Shown here: piece after piece, positions 15,567 to 26,000 of the stretch
How the letters are laid out: each line of letters starts with the position of its first letter
Numbering within the stretch: position 1 is the stretch's first letter
From: Sphingobacterium pedocola
GTDB taxonomy: Bacteria; Bacteroidota; Bacteroidia; Sphingobacteriales; Sphingobacteriaceae
Direction of reading: 5' to 3'
DNA: 64,000 bases
Assembly (NCBI RefSeq): GCF_015209965.1
Contig: NZ_MU158689.1
Location: forward strand, 2,300,248-2,364,247
Translations under genes and position numbers: made by a program
Notes under the pieces: model-generated
The model's database searches: none
What the model was told of the DNA's origin: nothing
What the model saw: the letters and a program-made list of their open reading frames with translations, nothing else

Positions 15567-15887
15567 TTAAATGAGTGTTATATTAGTCCAATTGATTGCT
15601 AACGATTAGGCTTAGTCAGTTTGTCACGAACTTCTTTTTGCCGCAACCGTGTGTCGCCAAACATTACTACGGCGATTTACTTAAGCGCCTCTTGTAAAAA
15701 TAGTAAATTTTATAGTATAGCAAGTCTTCAGCAAACTCATCCTTTTGTGCTTACCAGCTTGGCACAGCTTGGCATAGGAAAGCTGTGCCAAGCTGGTAAG
15801 CACTTTAATCGGGTTTTAAACAGTTTTGCTTATGTATTGTTATGCTAACAAGACGCAAGATCATCAGCAAACTAAAAATATAAAAAA
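15567..15887. other. divergent intergenic region with a long inverted repeat
   Basis: A 321-base region between the AraC gene (minus) and the aldo-keto reductase gene (plus). Apart from the 24-bp inverted repeat at 15747-15803, I see no gene or recognisable promoter element. Confidence 0.5.
15747..15803. repeat. perfect 24-bp inverted repeat with 9-base loop
   Basis: The left arm at 15747-15770 starts GTGCTTACCAGCTTGG; its exact complement is at 15780-15803; the loop is GGCATAGGA. The arm also contains the tandem AGCTTGGCACAGCTTGGCA. There is no T-run on either side, so it is not an ordinary terminator, and its location upstream of a gene argues against that role. Confidence 0.8.
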
Positions 15888-16877
15888 ATGAGTGATAAGA
15901 TTTTAAAACAAGAACACAAACTAGGACTTGGAGGGGTACCGATCGGTACGGCTTTTGAAAATATTACCGACGAGCAGTCTCAGAAAATTTTGCAGGAAGC
16001 CTGGGATCTAGATATCCGGCATTACGACACTTCGCCATGGTACGGACTTACAAAAAGTGAACGAAGGTTTGGCGAATTTCTGAAAGACAAAAACCGTGAA
16101 GATTTTATCTTTTCTACCAAAGTCGGCCGTTTGTTTACACCGGTTTCCAAATCGGAAGTGCCGCTAACGATGTGGAAAAATCCGCTAGATTTCGACTACA
16201 GACATATTTACACCGCTGATGCGGTTAAAAAATCTATTGAAGATAGTTTAAATCGGACCGGGCTTGGTCATATTGACATTGTTTACGTCCATGACTTATC
16301 TGAAGATCAGGTGGGCGATCGCTATGATTACCATATGAAACAAGCTAAAGCGGGTGCTTTTAAAGTGTTATCAAAACTTCGTGATGAAGGCGTAATTAAA
16401 GCTTGGGGTATGGGTGTGAATAAAATTGAACCGATTCTGGATTGTATAGAAGCTGCCGATCCCGACATCTGCCTTTCGGCTACACAATACTCTATATTGG
16501 AACATGAAGATGCAGTGGATCGTTTGCTTCCTGCCGTTAAAAAAGCTGGCGTGAAACTGGTATCCGGAGCTGGCTATAATTCTGGTTTTATTGCCGGAAG
16601 AGCGCGTTACAATTATAAGGATGTAATCCCAAAGGGAATGACCGAAAAACGTGATAGGATTGCGGAAATCGCCAAGAAATATGATACCGATATAATTACC
16701 GCAGCAATGCATTTTATATTGGCTTCTGACGAATTTGTGGCTATTATTCCAGGCGCAAGTTCAACCGATCAGATCAAGAGCAATGTGAAAGCTTGGAAAT
16801 CTGAAATACCTGCCGATTTTTGGAACGAACTGAAATCAGAAGGTCTTATTTACGAAAAAGCACAAATTCCAACATAA
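15888..16877 (+). CDS. aldo-keto reductase (pyridoxal dehydrogenase / fucose dehydrogenase-like)
   Basis: An enzyme of 329 residues with the aldo-keto reductase TIM barrel. The catalytic tetrad is visible: Asp in IRHYDTSPWYG with the Tyr following, Lys in FIFSTKVGR and His in IDIVYVHDL. The sequence CLSATQYSILEHE and the late IIPGASSTDQIKSN match the D-threo-aldose 1-dehydrogenase / pyridoxal 4-dehydrogenase subgroup. It is cytoplasmic and NAD(P)-dependent; the substrate is probably a sugar or aldehyde. The last 38 bases around the stop (16853-16890) recur exactly at 27349-27386. Confidence 0.9.
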   Translation: MSDKILKQEHKLGLGGVPIGTAFENITDEQSQKILQEAWDLDIRHYDTSPWYGLTKSERRFGEFLKDKNREDFIFSTKVGRLFTPVSKSEVPLTMWKNPLDFDYRHIYTADAVKKSIEDSLNRTGLGHIDIVYVHDLSEDQVGDRYDYHMKQAKAGAFKVLSKLRDEGVIKAWGMGVNKIEPILDCIEAADPDICLSATQYSILEHEDAVDRLLPAVKKAGVKLVSGAGYNSGFIAGRARYNYKDVIPKGMTEKRDRIAEIAKKYDTDIITAAMHFILASDEFVAIIPGASSTDQIKSNVKAWKSEIPADFWNELKSEGLIYEKAQIPT

Positions 16878-16890
16878 TGGTGGAGTCTGT
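16853..16890 (+). repeat. 38-base direct repeat, copy 1 (gene 3' end)
   Basis: Covers the final codons EKAQIPT and stop of the aldo-keto reductase plus 13 bases downstream. The identical sequence appears at 27349-27386, 10.5 kb away, also in frame with a short ORF. Confidence 0.85.
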
Positions 16891-17009
16891 GACCTCTTAG
16901 GTAGAAAGATCAGACTAGGCACTATATACGCTGATGAACCGTTTGGATATAAAATCAAATTTATTTAAGTTTAGGTAATATTATAAGACGATTGCAAATG
17001 GCATCTACT

Positions 17010-18251
17010 ATGAAGATTTTATTTTATGTTTTTCTATATATTTGTGTACTTCCGTTTACCTCGATAAGTCAAGAAAACGAGTTTACCGCCGACGAACTTT
17101 TTCTAAAGGCACGTCAGCAGGCATTTGAACAAAAAAAATATTTAGAAGCCATAAAACTAAGTAAAGAGGCGCTGCAGCAAGCTCCAGAATACACGGATAT
17201 CAGCATTTTTCTTGGACGCCTATATACCTGGTCTGATTATATAGACTCCGCACGAATGGTTTTTACAAATCTGGATAATAGAGATGTACAGGACGAGGAT
17301 TTCTTCCTAGCTTACGCGTCCCTTGAATACTGGAACGACCAATCGACCCGAGCTAATGAGATTGTCGACAAGGGAATTGCGTTACATGCTAATTCTCAAG
17401 ATCTTTTGCTGCTTAAAACTAAAGTAAACTATAGTAACAATAACTATGAGATAGCCGAAAACTCGGTAAACCGCTTGTTGGAACTAAACCCCAAGCATAC
17501 GGAAGCCCGCGCACTGATCAAAAACATTCAAGAATATACAGCTAAAAATGCCGTGGGTATCTCATATACCTTTACCCATTTTGATAGACAATTCGAAAAT
17601 GACTGGCATATAGTCGGTCTGAGCTATAGAAGAGCTACACCGATCGGATCTGTGATTTTTCGGACAAACTATGCCAATAAATTTGCAGACAATGGCCTGC
17701 AGCTCGAGTTGGAAGCGTACCCTCGACTTTCGAAAATGTTTTATCTCTATGTCGGAGCAGGCTACTCGGATAATGTCGGAATATTCCCAAATTACAGAAC
17801 CGGTGTATCACTGTACGCAAATCTCCCCCAAAGTTTTGAGGGGGAACTTGGTTATCGCCAGCTGTATTTCAACGACCACATCTGGATGTATACGGCTTCC
17901 GTGGGAAAATACTACCAAAACTACTGGTTCAATTTCCGCACTTACCTCACGCCTGGTCAGGAAAACATTTCTCAGTCTTACACAGGTACCGTTCGCTATT
18001 ATATAAAAGGCGCAAATGATTACCTGGGATTTCTTGTTGGCACAGGCTTAAGCCCGGAGGAGAATCGCAACAACTTACTCGACAATGCTTCCTATAGATT
18101 AAAAACATTTAAGGTGGGCGCGGAGTATAATTTCTCTGTAAATCGTACCAACCTTTTCTCGGTATCTTCAACTTATTATAACCAAGAATTTAGACCCAAC
18201 GAAAAGGGAAACCAGATAGATATTACTGTGGGTTACATTAAAACTTTCTAA
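17010..18251 (+). CDS. YaiO-family outer-membrane beta-barrel protein with TPR region
   Basis: About 413 residues from the ATG at 17010 (MKILFYVFLYICVLPFTSIS, a signal peptide); an ATG at 16998 is also possible. Residues about 20-180 form tetratricopeptide-like helical repeats (LEAIKLSKEALQQAPEYTDI, NLDNRDVQDEDFFLAYASLE, LLELNPKHTEARALI). Residues about 190-413 are a beta-barrel in the YaiO style, with alternating aromatic strands and a terminal Phe (VGYIKTF). In E. coli YaiO is encoded beside the glycosyltransferase YaiP. Here it converges with a glycosyltransferase-sulfatase gene, overlapping its stop by four bases. It is a candidate outer-membrane exit or anchoring pore for the polysaccharide. 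Confidence 0.8.
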   Translation: MKILFYVFLYICVLPFTSISQENEFTADELFLKARQQAFEQKKYLEAIKLSKEALQQAPEYTDISIFLGRLYTWSDYIDSARMVFTNLDNRDVQDEDFFLAYASLEYWNDQSTRANEIVDKGIALHANSQDLLLLKTKVNYSNNNYEIAENSVNRLLELNPKHTEARALIKNIQEYTAKNAVGISYTFTHFDRQFENDWHIVGLSYRRATPIGSVIFRTNYANKFADNGLQLELEAYPRLSKMFYLYVGAGYSDNVGIFPNYRTGVSLYANLPQSFEGELGYRQLYFNDHIWMYTASVGKYYQNYWFNFRTYLTPGQENISQSYTGTVRYYIKGANDYLGFLVGTGLSPEENRNNLLDNASYRLKTFKVGAEYNFSVNRTNLFSVSSTYYNQEFRPNEKGNQIDITVGYIKTF

Positions 18252-21200
18252 GGTTTGCCTCCATCGAAATAGCCTCTGTAGATACTATCGGGTAGAAGCT
18301 CTTTGTTGGTATAGAATAGTTTGTTTTTACGTTTAAAGGCATCAAAACGGTGTAATAACAGCTCGCTCGCGGAGGCATCTGTAATAGGATCCGCATTTAA
18401 TCGCCTATCTAATTTGTAAAGTTTTCCGTCGGACAGGTGATAATTACGGTATATAAAATCACTTAGCTGATTTTTACTTTGCATTAGCGCGACGCCATCG
18501 CCTTTCTCAGATATCCCTTCTGCTAATCCGCGACCAACCCACGTGACCTGACTCGGTGTATACAGGTTAAAATTCTCTCGGTAATACGCCAAAATAGTAG
18601 GAGCTATATCGAAATGACTGACCGTATTTATAAAAGTGTGTGGCGCTGTCAATAAAGGTGAGTAAATTATGAGTGGAACATGATAACGATCTATTTTACT
18701 TTGCAAGGGGATCTCCGGCATGGCATGATCTCCTGTTATTAAAAATATAGTGTTGCCGAAGTCGGCCCTTTTTTGATACGCGTAAAAAAATTGGCGTAAT
18801 GCGTCATCTAAGTTCAAGACAGATACTAGCTGCTTTTTATTCTCGAGTGCCCATTTTTTATTCTCGGCGGGTAAGCCTAGATTCGCTAGTCGTTGGTCGA
18901 AAAGTTTGTGGTAATACGATGCATTATTAATCAGAAATGGATTATGTGTAGACAAGGTCAGCACAACATGAAAATAGGGTTTCTGTTGTACACTCTGCAG
19001 TTCTAGAAATTTAGTAAAAACGGCTTGATCTTCGTACCCCCAGCTTTCCCCCCCTTGCTCAGGAAGCTTTTTGTAAGGGGGTGAAAATGCATTTTGATCG
19101 ACAACCGTGTCCGCTCCACTGTAAGTGATAAACTTCTTCATGTAATCAAAGTTCGAATCGCCACCGTAGAAAAACCCAGTAGAAAATCCGTTTTTTTTCA
19201 GCACATTAAACAAGTTGAAATGTGGAGGCAGGCTGTCTTGTTCTAAAAAGCCGTGCGGTCCGAAGGGCAATGAACCGGTTAGTGTCGGTAAAACGGCAAA
19301 CGTTCTTCCCGACGAACTCAGATTGTTTTCCCAATGGAGAGACCGCTTAACTAAGGAATCAATAAACGGGGTAAAATTACCGATGTAACCCGACGGTGAG
19401 CTGTAGGCGCGTCCAAGCCCTTCCACGACAATGAACACTAAGTTGGGTACGGTATCTGTTTTTTTGAAAAAACTACCTAGAATATCTTCTGTATCCTCAT
19501 TTCTAAGAAAGGGAAACCGATCGTCGTGATCCGCAGAATCAGAATTATCATCCCGCCACCTATCAAAAATGGCCTGATGCTCTCCGATGTAGTTCGTAAG
19601 ATTAGATGTAAAAAAATATCGCCATTTACTTCGTCCTGCATTTTCTACGAATAAATCTCCTTTAGCAGATGAAAACAAGAAACTATCTAAGGACACAAAG
19701 CTTGAAAAAAGGCCGAGTAGCAATACAGCTAAACCTATGTAAATCGTGGACAGAGACCGCTTACTAAAAATCCAAAATGGCAGGTAAGATACCAGTACGA
19801 GAACCGTAAGCAACGCAATATTAGTGAAGCTTAACATACCACTGGTGTTCAAGATCTGTTTCATCTCTTCGATATTGTAATAAAAAAGATCTGCCCCAAG
19901 TAAATTACGTGACTCCGCATAGTACAAAAAGAGAATGTACTGCATGATGACGATGAAGGAAAAGGAAAACGTGACCAAAGCGGTTGCCCACCACCGACTA
20001 ACAAATTGTAAGAGCATGTATACGACTCCGCCCCCTAAAAGCACTTGGAATGCAAAGTAAAGATTATCTAAAAGTAATTGACCTCCAGTATTTGCTTCGG
20101 CAAGTTGCGTAAAACTATGGCGATACCACCACCATTCTGCGCCCACCGAAATCATATAAAGTATAAGGAAGACAAGCGCTACTACGCCGAAGTTTTTCAG
20201 CGCAAACGCTAGCTGCCTACCTAAGCGTTTCATCAGGGGTTCTTCAATGGCAGTTTGTTGAAAGCCCTGGCGGGTCATTTCTCCCCAACCGTGCTTTTTC
20301 CGAAAATAGTCAACCACACCCCGAACGCCTGCTCCGACTACGGTAGGATGAAAATAGAATGGCTCAAGAACAGCCGTAACAATTAGCTTGGCAAGGTCCT
20401 TTTTCTTACTATATACCTGATGACTTACGAGATCGACCAGGATTGCATAGATAGAATATAAGATACCCGACGATATTACGAGCGCAAATAATGCGAAGAA
20501 AAAGGGCCAGTTAATGATTCCGAAAAATAAAAAGAGCAAAAAAACAAAGTAACCGGCAAATTCAATTAGCGGCCCTAAGAACTCAAAGAAAAACCAATAT
20601 GGAAGACTTACTAATCCTAATCTTCCATACCTTGGATTAAACATGAGCTTACGATGCTTCCATAGTGTCTCGATGGTACCCCGCATCCAGCGGTTACGCT
20701 GTTTCTTGAGCACCTCCTTGGACTCGGGTACTTCTGTCCAGCACAACGGATCTGGAATATTTACGACCTCATAAGGTTTACCTTGCTCCTCCATATAGCG
20801 CCGCATCCGCACTACCAGCTCCATGTCTTCGCCAACAGTGTTGGTGTCGTAGCCCCCGCAGGCTAAAACGATCTGTTTATCGAAAGCACCAAACGCTCCC
20901 GATATTAGAATTAGTCCTGAAGCTCTTGACCAAGCCATACGACCCAAAACAAAAGCCCGTATATATTCCAATGCTTGCATTCGTCCCAGCCATGATTTTG
21001 GCAAGTTAACCTCCACTACCTTCCCGTTCTCAATTTTGCAATTATTGGCCAAACGAATAACGCCTCCGCAGGCTATAACCTGCTTGTCAGTCTGTTCTAA
21101 AAAGGGTTTTGCCAATTTCAAAATTGCGTCCTGCTCGAGAATGCAATCCACATCAATACATACGATATAGTCGCCTGAAGATATATTCACACCTACATTC

Positions 21201-21670
21201 AAGGCATCGGCCTTACCTCCATTTTCCTTATCGACAACGATTAACTTTTTAAAGGCTGGATTTTTACTCTTGTAGATACCTCGAATTTCTTTTGTTTTGA
21301 TGTTCCCCTGAATGAAAAAGGATATGGCCTCAAGGTTATAGGCTTCAATCAGCTTCTGCATAGAATCGTCCCGGCTACCATCGTTAACGATAATAATTTC
21401 CAAGTTGTGGTAATAAATTGAGAGTAGTGAACGCACATTTTCTACAATGGTCATACCTTCATTAAACGCCGGGGCAATCAAGCTGAAGGTGGGGGCATCG
21501 GCGTTTGTCGCTATAAAGTTATACTCGGTAAATGTATTTTCATGGTTATAGCGTGATACAGCACCATATGCATATAATCCCACCCAGATATAGATCAAAA
21601 ATACAGCTGCTGAATAGAGGAGAAATAACCAGATTACGACCTCGTAAACAATATGTGCGAATTCTATCAT
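18248..21670 (-). CDS. membrane glycosyltransferase family 2 fused to an LTA-synthase-type sulfatase domain
   Basis: A 1140-residue membrane enzyme. Residues about 5-30 span the membrane. Residues 60-330 are a processive GT2 domain: FSLIAPAFNEG, IIIVNDGSRDDS, the DVDC metal-binding motif near 173, an EDMELVVRMRR segment and KQRNRWMRG near 325 (the QxxRW signature). Several transmembrane segments follow (about 350-680). The C-terminal 740-1110 is an alkaline-phosphatase-superfamily domain like lipoteichoic acid synthase or phosphoethanolamine transferase: NLVFIVVEGLG, nucleophile Thr near 789 in SSSGRTFAVLPTLTG, and TGDHAMPE. One chain thus seems to polymerise a glycan and decorate it, probably with a phospho-group. 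There is no PilZ domain. Confidence 0.85.
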   Translation of the reverse strand: MIEFAHIVYEVVIWLFLLYSAAVFLIYIWVGLYAYGAVSRYNHENTFTEYNFIATNADAPTFSLIAPAFNEGMTIVENVRSLLSIYYHNLEIIIVNDGSRDDSMQKLIEAYNLEAISFFIQGNIKTKEIRGIYKSKNPAFKKLIVVDKENGGKADALNVGVNISSGDYIVCIDVDCILEQDAILKLAKPFLEQTDKQVIACGGVIRLANNCKIENGKVVEVNLPKSWLGRMQALEYIRAFVLGRMAWSRASGLILISGAFGAFDKQIVLACGGYDTNTVGEDMELVVRMRRYMEEQGKPYEVVNIPDPLCWTEVPESKEVLKKQRNRWMRGTIETLWKHRKLMFNPRYGRLGLVSLPYWFFFEFLGPLIEFAGYFVFLLFLFFGIINWPFFFALFALVISSGILYSIYAILVDLVSHQVYSKKKDLAKLIVTAVLEPFYFHPTVVGAGVRGVVDYFRKKHGWGEMTRQGFQQTAIEEPLMKRLGRQLAFALKNFGVVALVFLILYMISVGAEWWWYRHSFTQLAEANTGGQLLLDNLYFAFQVLLGGGVVYMLLQFVSRWWATALVTFSFSFIVIMQYILFLYYAESRNLLGADLFYYNIEEMKQILNTSGMLSFTNIALLTVLVLVSYLPFWIFSKRSLSTIYIGLAVLLLGLFSSFVSLDSFLFSSAKGDLFVENAGRSKWRYFFTSNLTNYIGEHQAIFDRWRDDNSDSADHDDRFPFLRNEDTEDILGSFFKKTDTVPNLVFIVVEGLGRAYSSPSGYIGNFTPFIDSLVKRSLHWENNLSSSGRTFAVLPTLTGSLPFGPHGFLEQDSLPPHFNLFNVLKKNGFSTGFFYGGDSNFDYMKKFITYSGADTVVDQNAFSPPYKKLPEQGGESWGYEDQAVFTKFLELQSVQQKPYFHVVLTLSTHNPFLINNASYYHKLFDQRLANLGLPAENKKWALENKKQLVSVLNLDDALRQFFYAYQKRADFGNTIFLITGDHAMPEIPLQSKIDRYHVPLIIYSPLLTAPHTFINTVSHFDIAPTILAYYRENFNLYTPSQVTWVGRGLAEGISEKGDGVALMQSKNQLSDFIYRNYHLSDGKLYKLDRRLNADPITDASASELLLHRFDAFKRKNKLFYTNKELLPDSIYRGYFDGGKP

Positions 21671-22740
21671 GTTTTTTCCTGTAACGCGTGTTTGATAACT
21701 TGTTTAATTTCTTCAGGCACTGTTTCATCTGTTGCTATACGCTGTAAGTATCCGTGTTGTTTCAACGCAATTAGCACCTCGGCAGCGGCAATCTTTATTG
21801 AAATCGCAGGATGGTGCCATAGCTGCTGTTGGAGGAATGATTCACTTTGTGGGCTCCGCGATTTCTTAAGAGCTCGTAAAATTTCTATCTGTGCCTCGAT
21901 TGGTTGCGTAAAAAAAGCAGCTATCAATTGATTGACTGTTTCGTCGTTTTCTAGGGCTGCAATGGTACGTATTGCTTGTACTTTAACGTTAACCGCAGTA
22001 TGGTCAAATAAGTTGATGACGTCGGCATAAAAGGGCAACAACTGAAATTTTCGTATAAGACGAAGTGTAAAAATGATAACTGATTCGTTTGAACTTGATA
22101 GCCAATTTTTGACCCATTCCTCGTGTGCAGCGGGCAACTTTCCGATAGAACGTAACAAACGCAATTGCTGCCAGTCTGACAAGGGTACTACAAGCGTATT
22201 TAGAAAATCCAAGCCGTCGAACCCTTTAAAACTTACTACAGCATATTGCGCTTCTTGATAGACCTGCCGCTTGGGGTGTTCGAGGAGAGAGGCTATGTCA
22301 GGAAAAGCACGTTCCACTCGCATAACTGCTAACTCCAATATCCCACCTGCGACGAGATAGGACTTCCTTTGCCGAAGTTTTTGCCAAGCGGCATCTTCCA
22401 TCTTGTAGATTTTAAAGAGGTTATTTACTTCATTACGAGCTCCGCCTGAAAATTTTTGATCAGAGGCCACCAAAACACTCAAAAAAACATTACGAAAAGA
22501 CGGATTACGGAGTCTAGTTATAAATTCTTCATCAACTCTACTTATCTCTTCACCGCTAACAATAGCTTGTATCACTTTCTGCTCGCTCTCCTGTAACCAA
22601 ATTTGTCGTTGATATAGCACCTTATACTTGTAAAAACTATAAAGTAAAACCAACATAATCAATAAAAAGACCAAACTCAGCACAACAACGATTGCGATTA
22701 TAAGCTCGTGGATGGTAACCCGATGGAATATGGAGTCCAT
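21667..22740 (-). CDS. membrane-anchored HEAT-repeat protein
   Basis: A protein of 357 residues: one transmembrane helix (about 11-36, ELIIAIVVVLSLVFLLIMLV), then a cytoplasmic alpha-solenoid. HEAT-like helices are visible in NVKVQAIRTIAALENDETVNQLIAA and SIKIAAAEVLIALKQHGYL. It is encoded between a single-domain response regulator (shared base 22740) and the glycosyltransferase fusion (ATGA overlap at 21667-21670), so it is translationally coupled to both. No enzymatic motif. A scaffold carrying a signal from the regulator to the glycosyltransferase is the natural inference. Confidence 0.75.
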   Translation of the reverse strand: MDSIFHRVTIHELIIAIVVVLSLVFLLIMLVLLYSFYKYKVLYQRQIWLQESEQKVIQAIVSGEEISRVDEEFITRLRNPSFRNVFLSVLVASDQKFSGGARNEVNNLFKIYKMEDAAWQKLRQRKSYLVAGGILELAVMRVERAFPDIASLLEHPKRQVYQEAQYAVVSFKGFDGLDFLNTLVVPLSDWQQLRLLRSIGKLPAAHEEWVKNWLSSSNESVIIFTLRLIRKFQLLPFYADVINLFDHTAVNVKVQAIRTIAALENDETVNQLIAAFFTQPIEAQIEILRALKKSRSPQSESFLQQQLWHHPAISIKIAAAEVLIALKQHGYLQRIATDETVPEEIKQVIKHALQEKT

Positions 22741-23096
22741 TATTTGCCGGCTAAGCGTTTAATCCTCAAAATCAATTCGTTCGGACTAAAAGGTTTAACC
22801 ATAAAGTCTGACGCCCCTAAGTCGAAGGCGTCTGCAACGACCTCTTCCTGTCCCATACTCGAAAGAACTATGACGGGCAACTCCTTCTCAAACGATCGTA
22901 TCGCAGATAATATTTCTATGCCAGAGGCAAAAGGCATCATGATATCCGTGATGACGAGGTCTATCTCCAGCTCTTTAATCTTCTCTATGGCCTCTTTGCC
23001 GTTACGGGTCAAAATGGTCTGATGTCCTTCTTTTAACAATTTATGTTCGACCGTCCGTAATATCAATTCATCATCTTCAGCTATTAAAATTAACAT
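22740..23096 (-). CDS. single-domain response regulator
   Basis: A CheY-like receiver of 118 residues. The acidic pair is in LIAEDDE (residues 7-10), the phosphoacceptor is Asp51 in LVITDIMMP, the switch Ser is in VIVLSSMG, and the Lys is in FMVKPFSP. There is no output domain, so it must act through protein contact. It is two bases from the hybrid kinase stop and overlaps the HEAT gene by one base. The hybrid kinase carries an HPt domain that could phosphorylate it. Confidence 0.9.
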   Translation of the reverse strand: MLILIAEDDELILRTVEHKLLKEGHQTILTRNGKEAIEKIKELEIDLVITDIMMPFASGIEILSAIRSFEKELPVIVLSSMGQEEVVADAFDLGASDFMVKPFSPNELILRIKRLAGK

Positions 23097-23097
23097 G

Positions 23098-26000
23098 TTA
23101 TTGTTTCTTTAAAAGTTCAGTAATTAAATTTATTCCAAGTTCAATCTCCTGCTCAATATCTATCAGTGCAATTTCTAGATCAGTATTGGACGACAGGTTA
23201 TTCTCCAGTTTAGATGTAAGTCTAGCTAGCTCGATTAGCCCAGCTGTAGAGGCAGTGCCCCTAAGCTTATGCAAAACTTCGTTTATACGTTTAAATTCGC
23301 GATCATCCTTCGACTGTTTTAGGTTAATTTTGACATTCTTAAGTTCCTTGACGATCAGATCGAGGAAGAACAATCTGAATGCGGCATCGTCTCCTACCTG
23401 CTGGTCTAGCGCCAGTATATCCAAATGTTCATCCAGTTTCAGGGTACGTATGCTTTGGGTTGGCTCTGCTACAAATCTTCTCAATACGGTATTCAGATCG
23501 TGCTGCCGTATTGGCTTTGGAAGGAAGTCGGACATCCCGGCTGATAAACATTTTTCTCGCTCACCCAGGACATTTCCGGCTGTGACACCGATTATTGGCG
23601 TGAGCTGGTAGCCCGAGAGTTGGCGAATCTGCTTTGTTGCTTCTATTCCATCAACCTGTGGCATTTGGACATCCATTAGTATCAAATCAAAAGACCGATC
23701 TAAACATTTCTTAACCGCGTCCGCACCATTTGACACATCAACCAATTCGGCATTCGGCATAAGCGAGGCCATCATTCTTAGGTTCAAAGCCATGTTTACT
23801 GCATTGTCATCAGCTAATAAAACTAGAGCGGGCTGCTCATAGATATCTGATTTAGGAACCGCTCTTTTTAATTCTGTTTGCGCTCCATTTTGTTTATTTT
23901 GCTGGACCACCCGCCGCAGCGCCTGGTACAATTCGTTTGATTTAATAGGTTTTAACAAAAGGGACAAATCGCTTTCTTGACGGCAGTTAGACAAAACTTC
24001 GTGTTCCTCTGAAGATGTGTGCAAAACGATTAACGGAACAACTTCGCCCTGCTTATAGAACAGCTCTCTAATTTTATCTATTGTTGCCAATCCCGATAGA
24101 ATAGGCATATGGTAATCCATTAAAATAACATCGAAGCGTTCTCCTTTTACCAGTAATTGCAATGCCTCCATTCCGTTCTCGGCAAGAACGGCCTCTATAT
24201 TCTTATAGCCTAGCATATGTTTTAGGATGATTCTATTATTCGCATTGTCGTCTACGACGAGCACCCTACTTAAGGGCAGTTCTCCTTTGTTTTCATCACT
24301 CCCTTGCTCGTACATTACATCAATATCAAAATAAAACGTCGACCCCTCTCCCAATATGCTTTCGAGATGAAGCTTACTACCCATATACTTCAGCAAATTA
24401 TTTGATATGGTTAGCCCTAACCCTGTACCCCCGTATCGTTTGCTCACCGAACTGTCTTCTTGTGTGAAGGCATCAAAAATACGCTGCTGCTTGCTCAGCG
24501 GGATGCCAATACCGGTATCGCGTACAGAAAACCGTAGCGTAAGTGTGTCATTATTGCAACTTAATTTTTCGATCTTGAGCTCGATTTCTCCCTGTTCAGT
24601 AAATTTGACCGCATTCCCCAATAAATTGATCAAGATCTGCTTAACGCGAGGTTCGTCGATCCAAATAAAGGTCGGCAATCCCTGTTCTATATTGAGCAAA
24701 AGCTCCAACTCTTTACGCTGCGCCTGGTAAAGTATTACATTAATAACTTGATGAGCCAAGTCGTAGACATTAGATCTATCAACAAAAAGTTCTAATTTAC
24801 CCGATTCGATCTTAGAAAAATCCAGAATATCATTAATAATATTTAACAGACTATTTCCAGATTCGTTGATATAATTAAGGTATTGTATCTGGACTTCATT
24901 AAGCGGTGTCTTTAGCAACAGGTCGGAAAAGCCTATGACACCGTTTAACGGTGTCCGTATCTCGTGGCTCATATTTGCTAAAAACTCTGATTTTGCTTGA
25001 CTGGCTAACACAGCGAGCTCCTTTGCTCTTTTAAGTTCCTCGTTTATCATAACCGAGTCCGTGATATTCTGGGTAAAAATTATGATTCCACCGATACTAC
25101 CATCAGAAATATGCCACGGCCGAACCTCCCAATTAAAATGTTGTGGAGCTGGCATACCCTCCGGTTGAATTATCTCATCAACATTTTTATAAGGCTTGCC
25201 TTCTAAGGCTTCGAGGTATATCTGCTTCCGTTTTTCGGGAATATGCGGGAATAAAGTAAACAAATTTTGATCTAACAAATCAGCTTTCCCTTGATGAAAG
25301 TCGTCGACCCACTGATTGCTGACGGATACATAATTAAGGTCTCGGTCAAACATGGCGACAGACGCTGGAACGTAATCTACAAAAGCCTGTAGCATCGCCT
25401 CTTTTCTTTCTAGCTCCAAAAAAAGCGACTTGCTCTTATCTATATCTTGAATAATGCCGAATACCCGTTTACATGAACCGTTTTCAAGTTCTGGTATTCC
25501 TTTTACGCGCACCCAAATCACATCGCCTTGCTCTTTACGAAGCCTCAATTCGGTATCGTAGGGTATACCGTCGTTTATTGCACGTGCGAAGATATCCTTT
25601 ATTTTTTCTCGGCTTTCTGGTTCAAAAAAATTGATGGCATGCTCAATATTCGGGACAAAGTCTCGATGTACGCCATGAATCAGCTTGGTAGAATCTGACC
25701 AGTAAACCTTATCTTGGATAAGATCTACCTCCCATCCGCCTACCTGTGCTACGGCATTCGTCTGTTCTAAGATCTGCTTGGTATGCAGGAGATCCCGCTC
25801 TAACTGCATGCGTTCGGTCATATTCAATGCGGTACTAACCACATATGGTTTACCTTCGGTGTCGGTCTCAAGCATATTGTGATACAGCCAATAAATCTTC
25901 TCTTCGTCTTTCGTCTGCAAAATCATCATACCGGAGTCTTCGCCGACTCGAGCAATTCGCTCTAAATATTGTTCCATATTTTCTAAATGACGAGACGGTA

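Noticed and set aside
15747..15803. The 24-bp inverted repeat as a transcription terminator
   Set aside because: It lies between divergent genes, upstream of both starts, and lacks a T-run.
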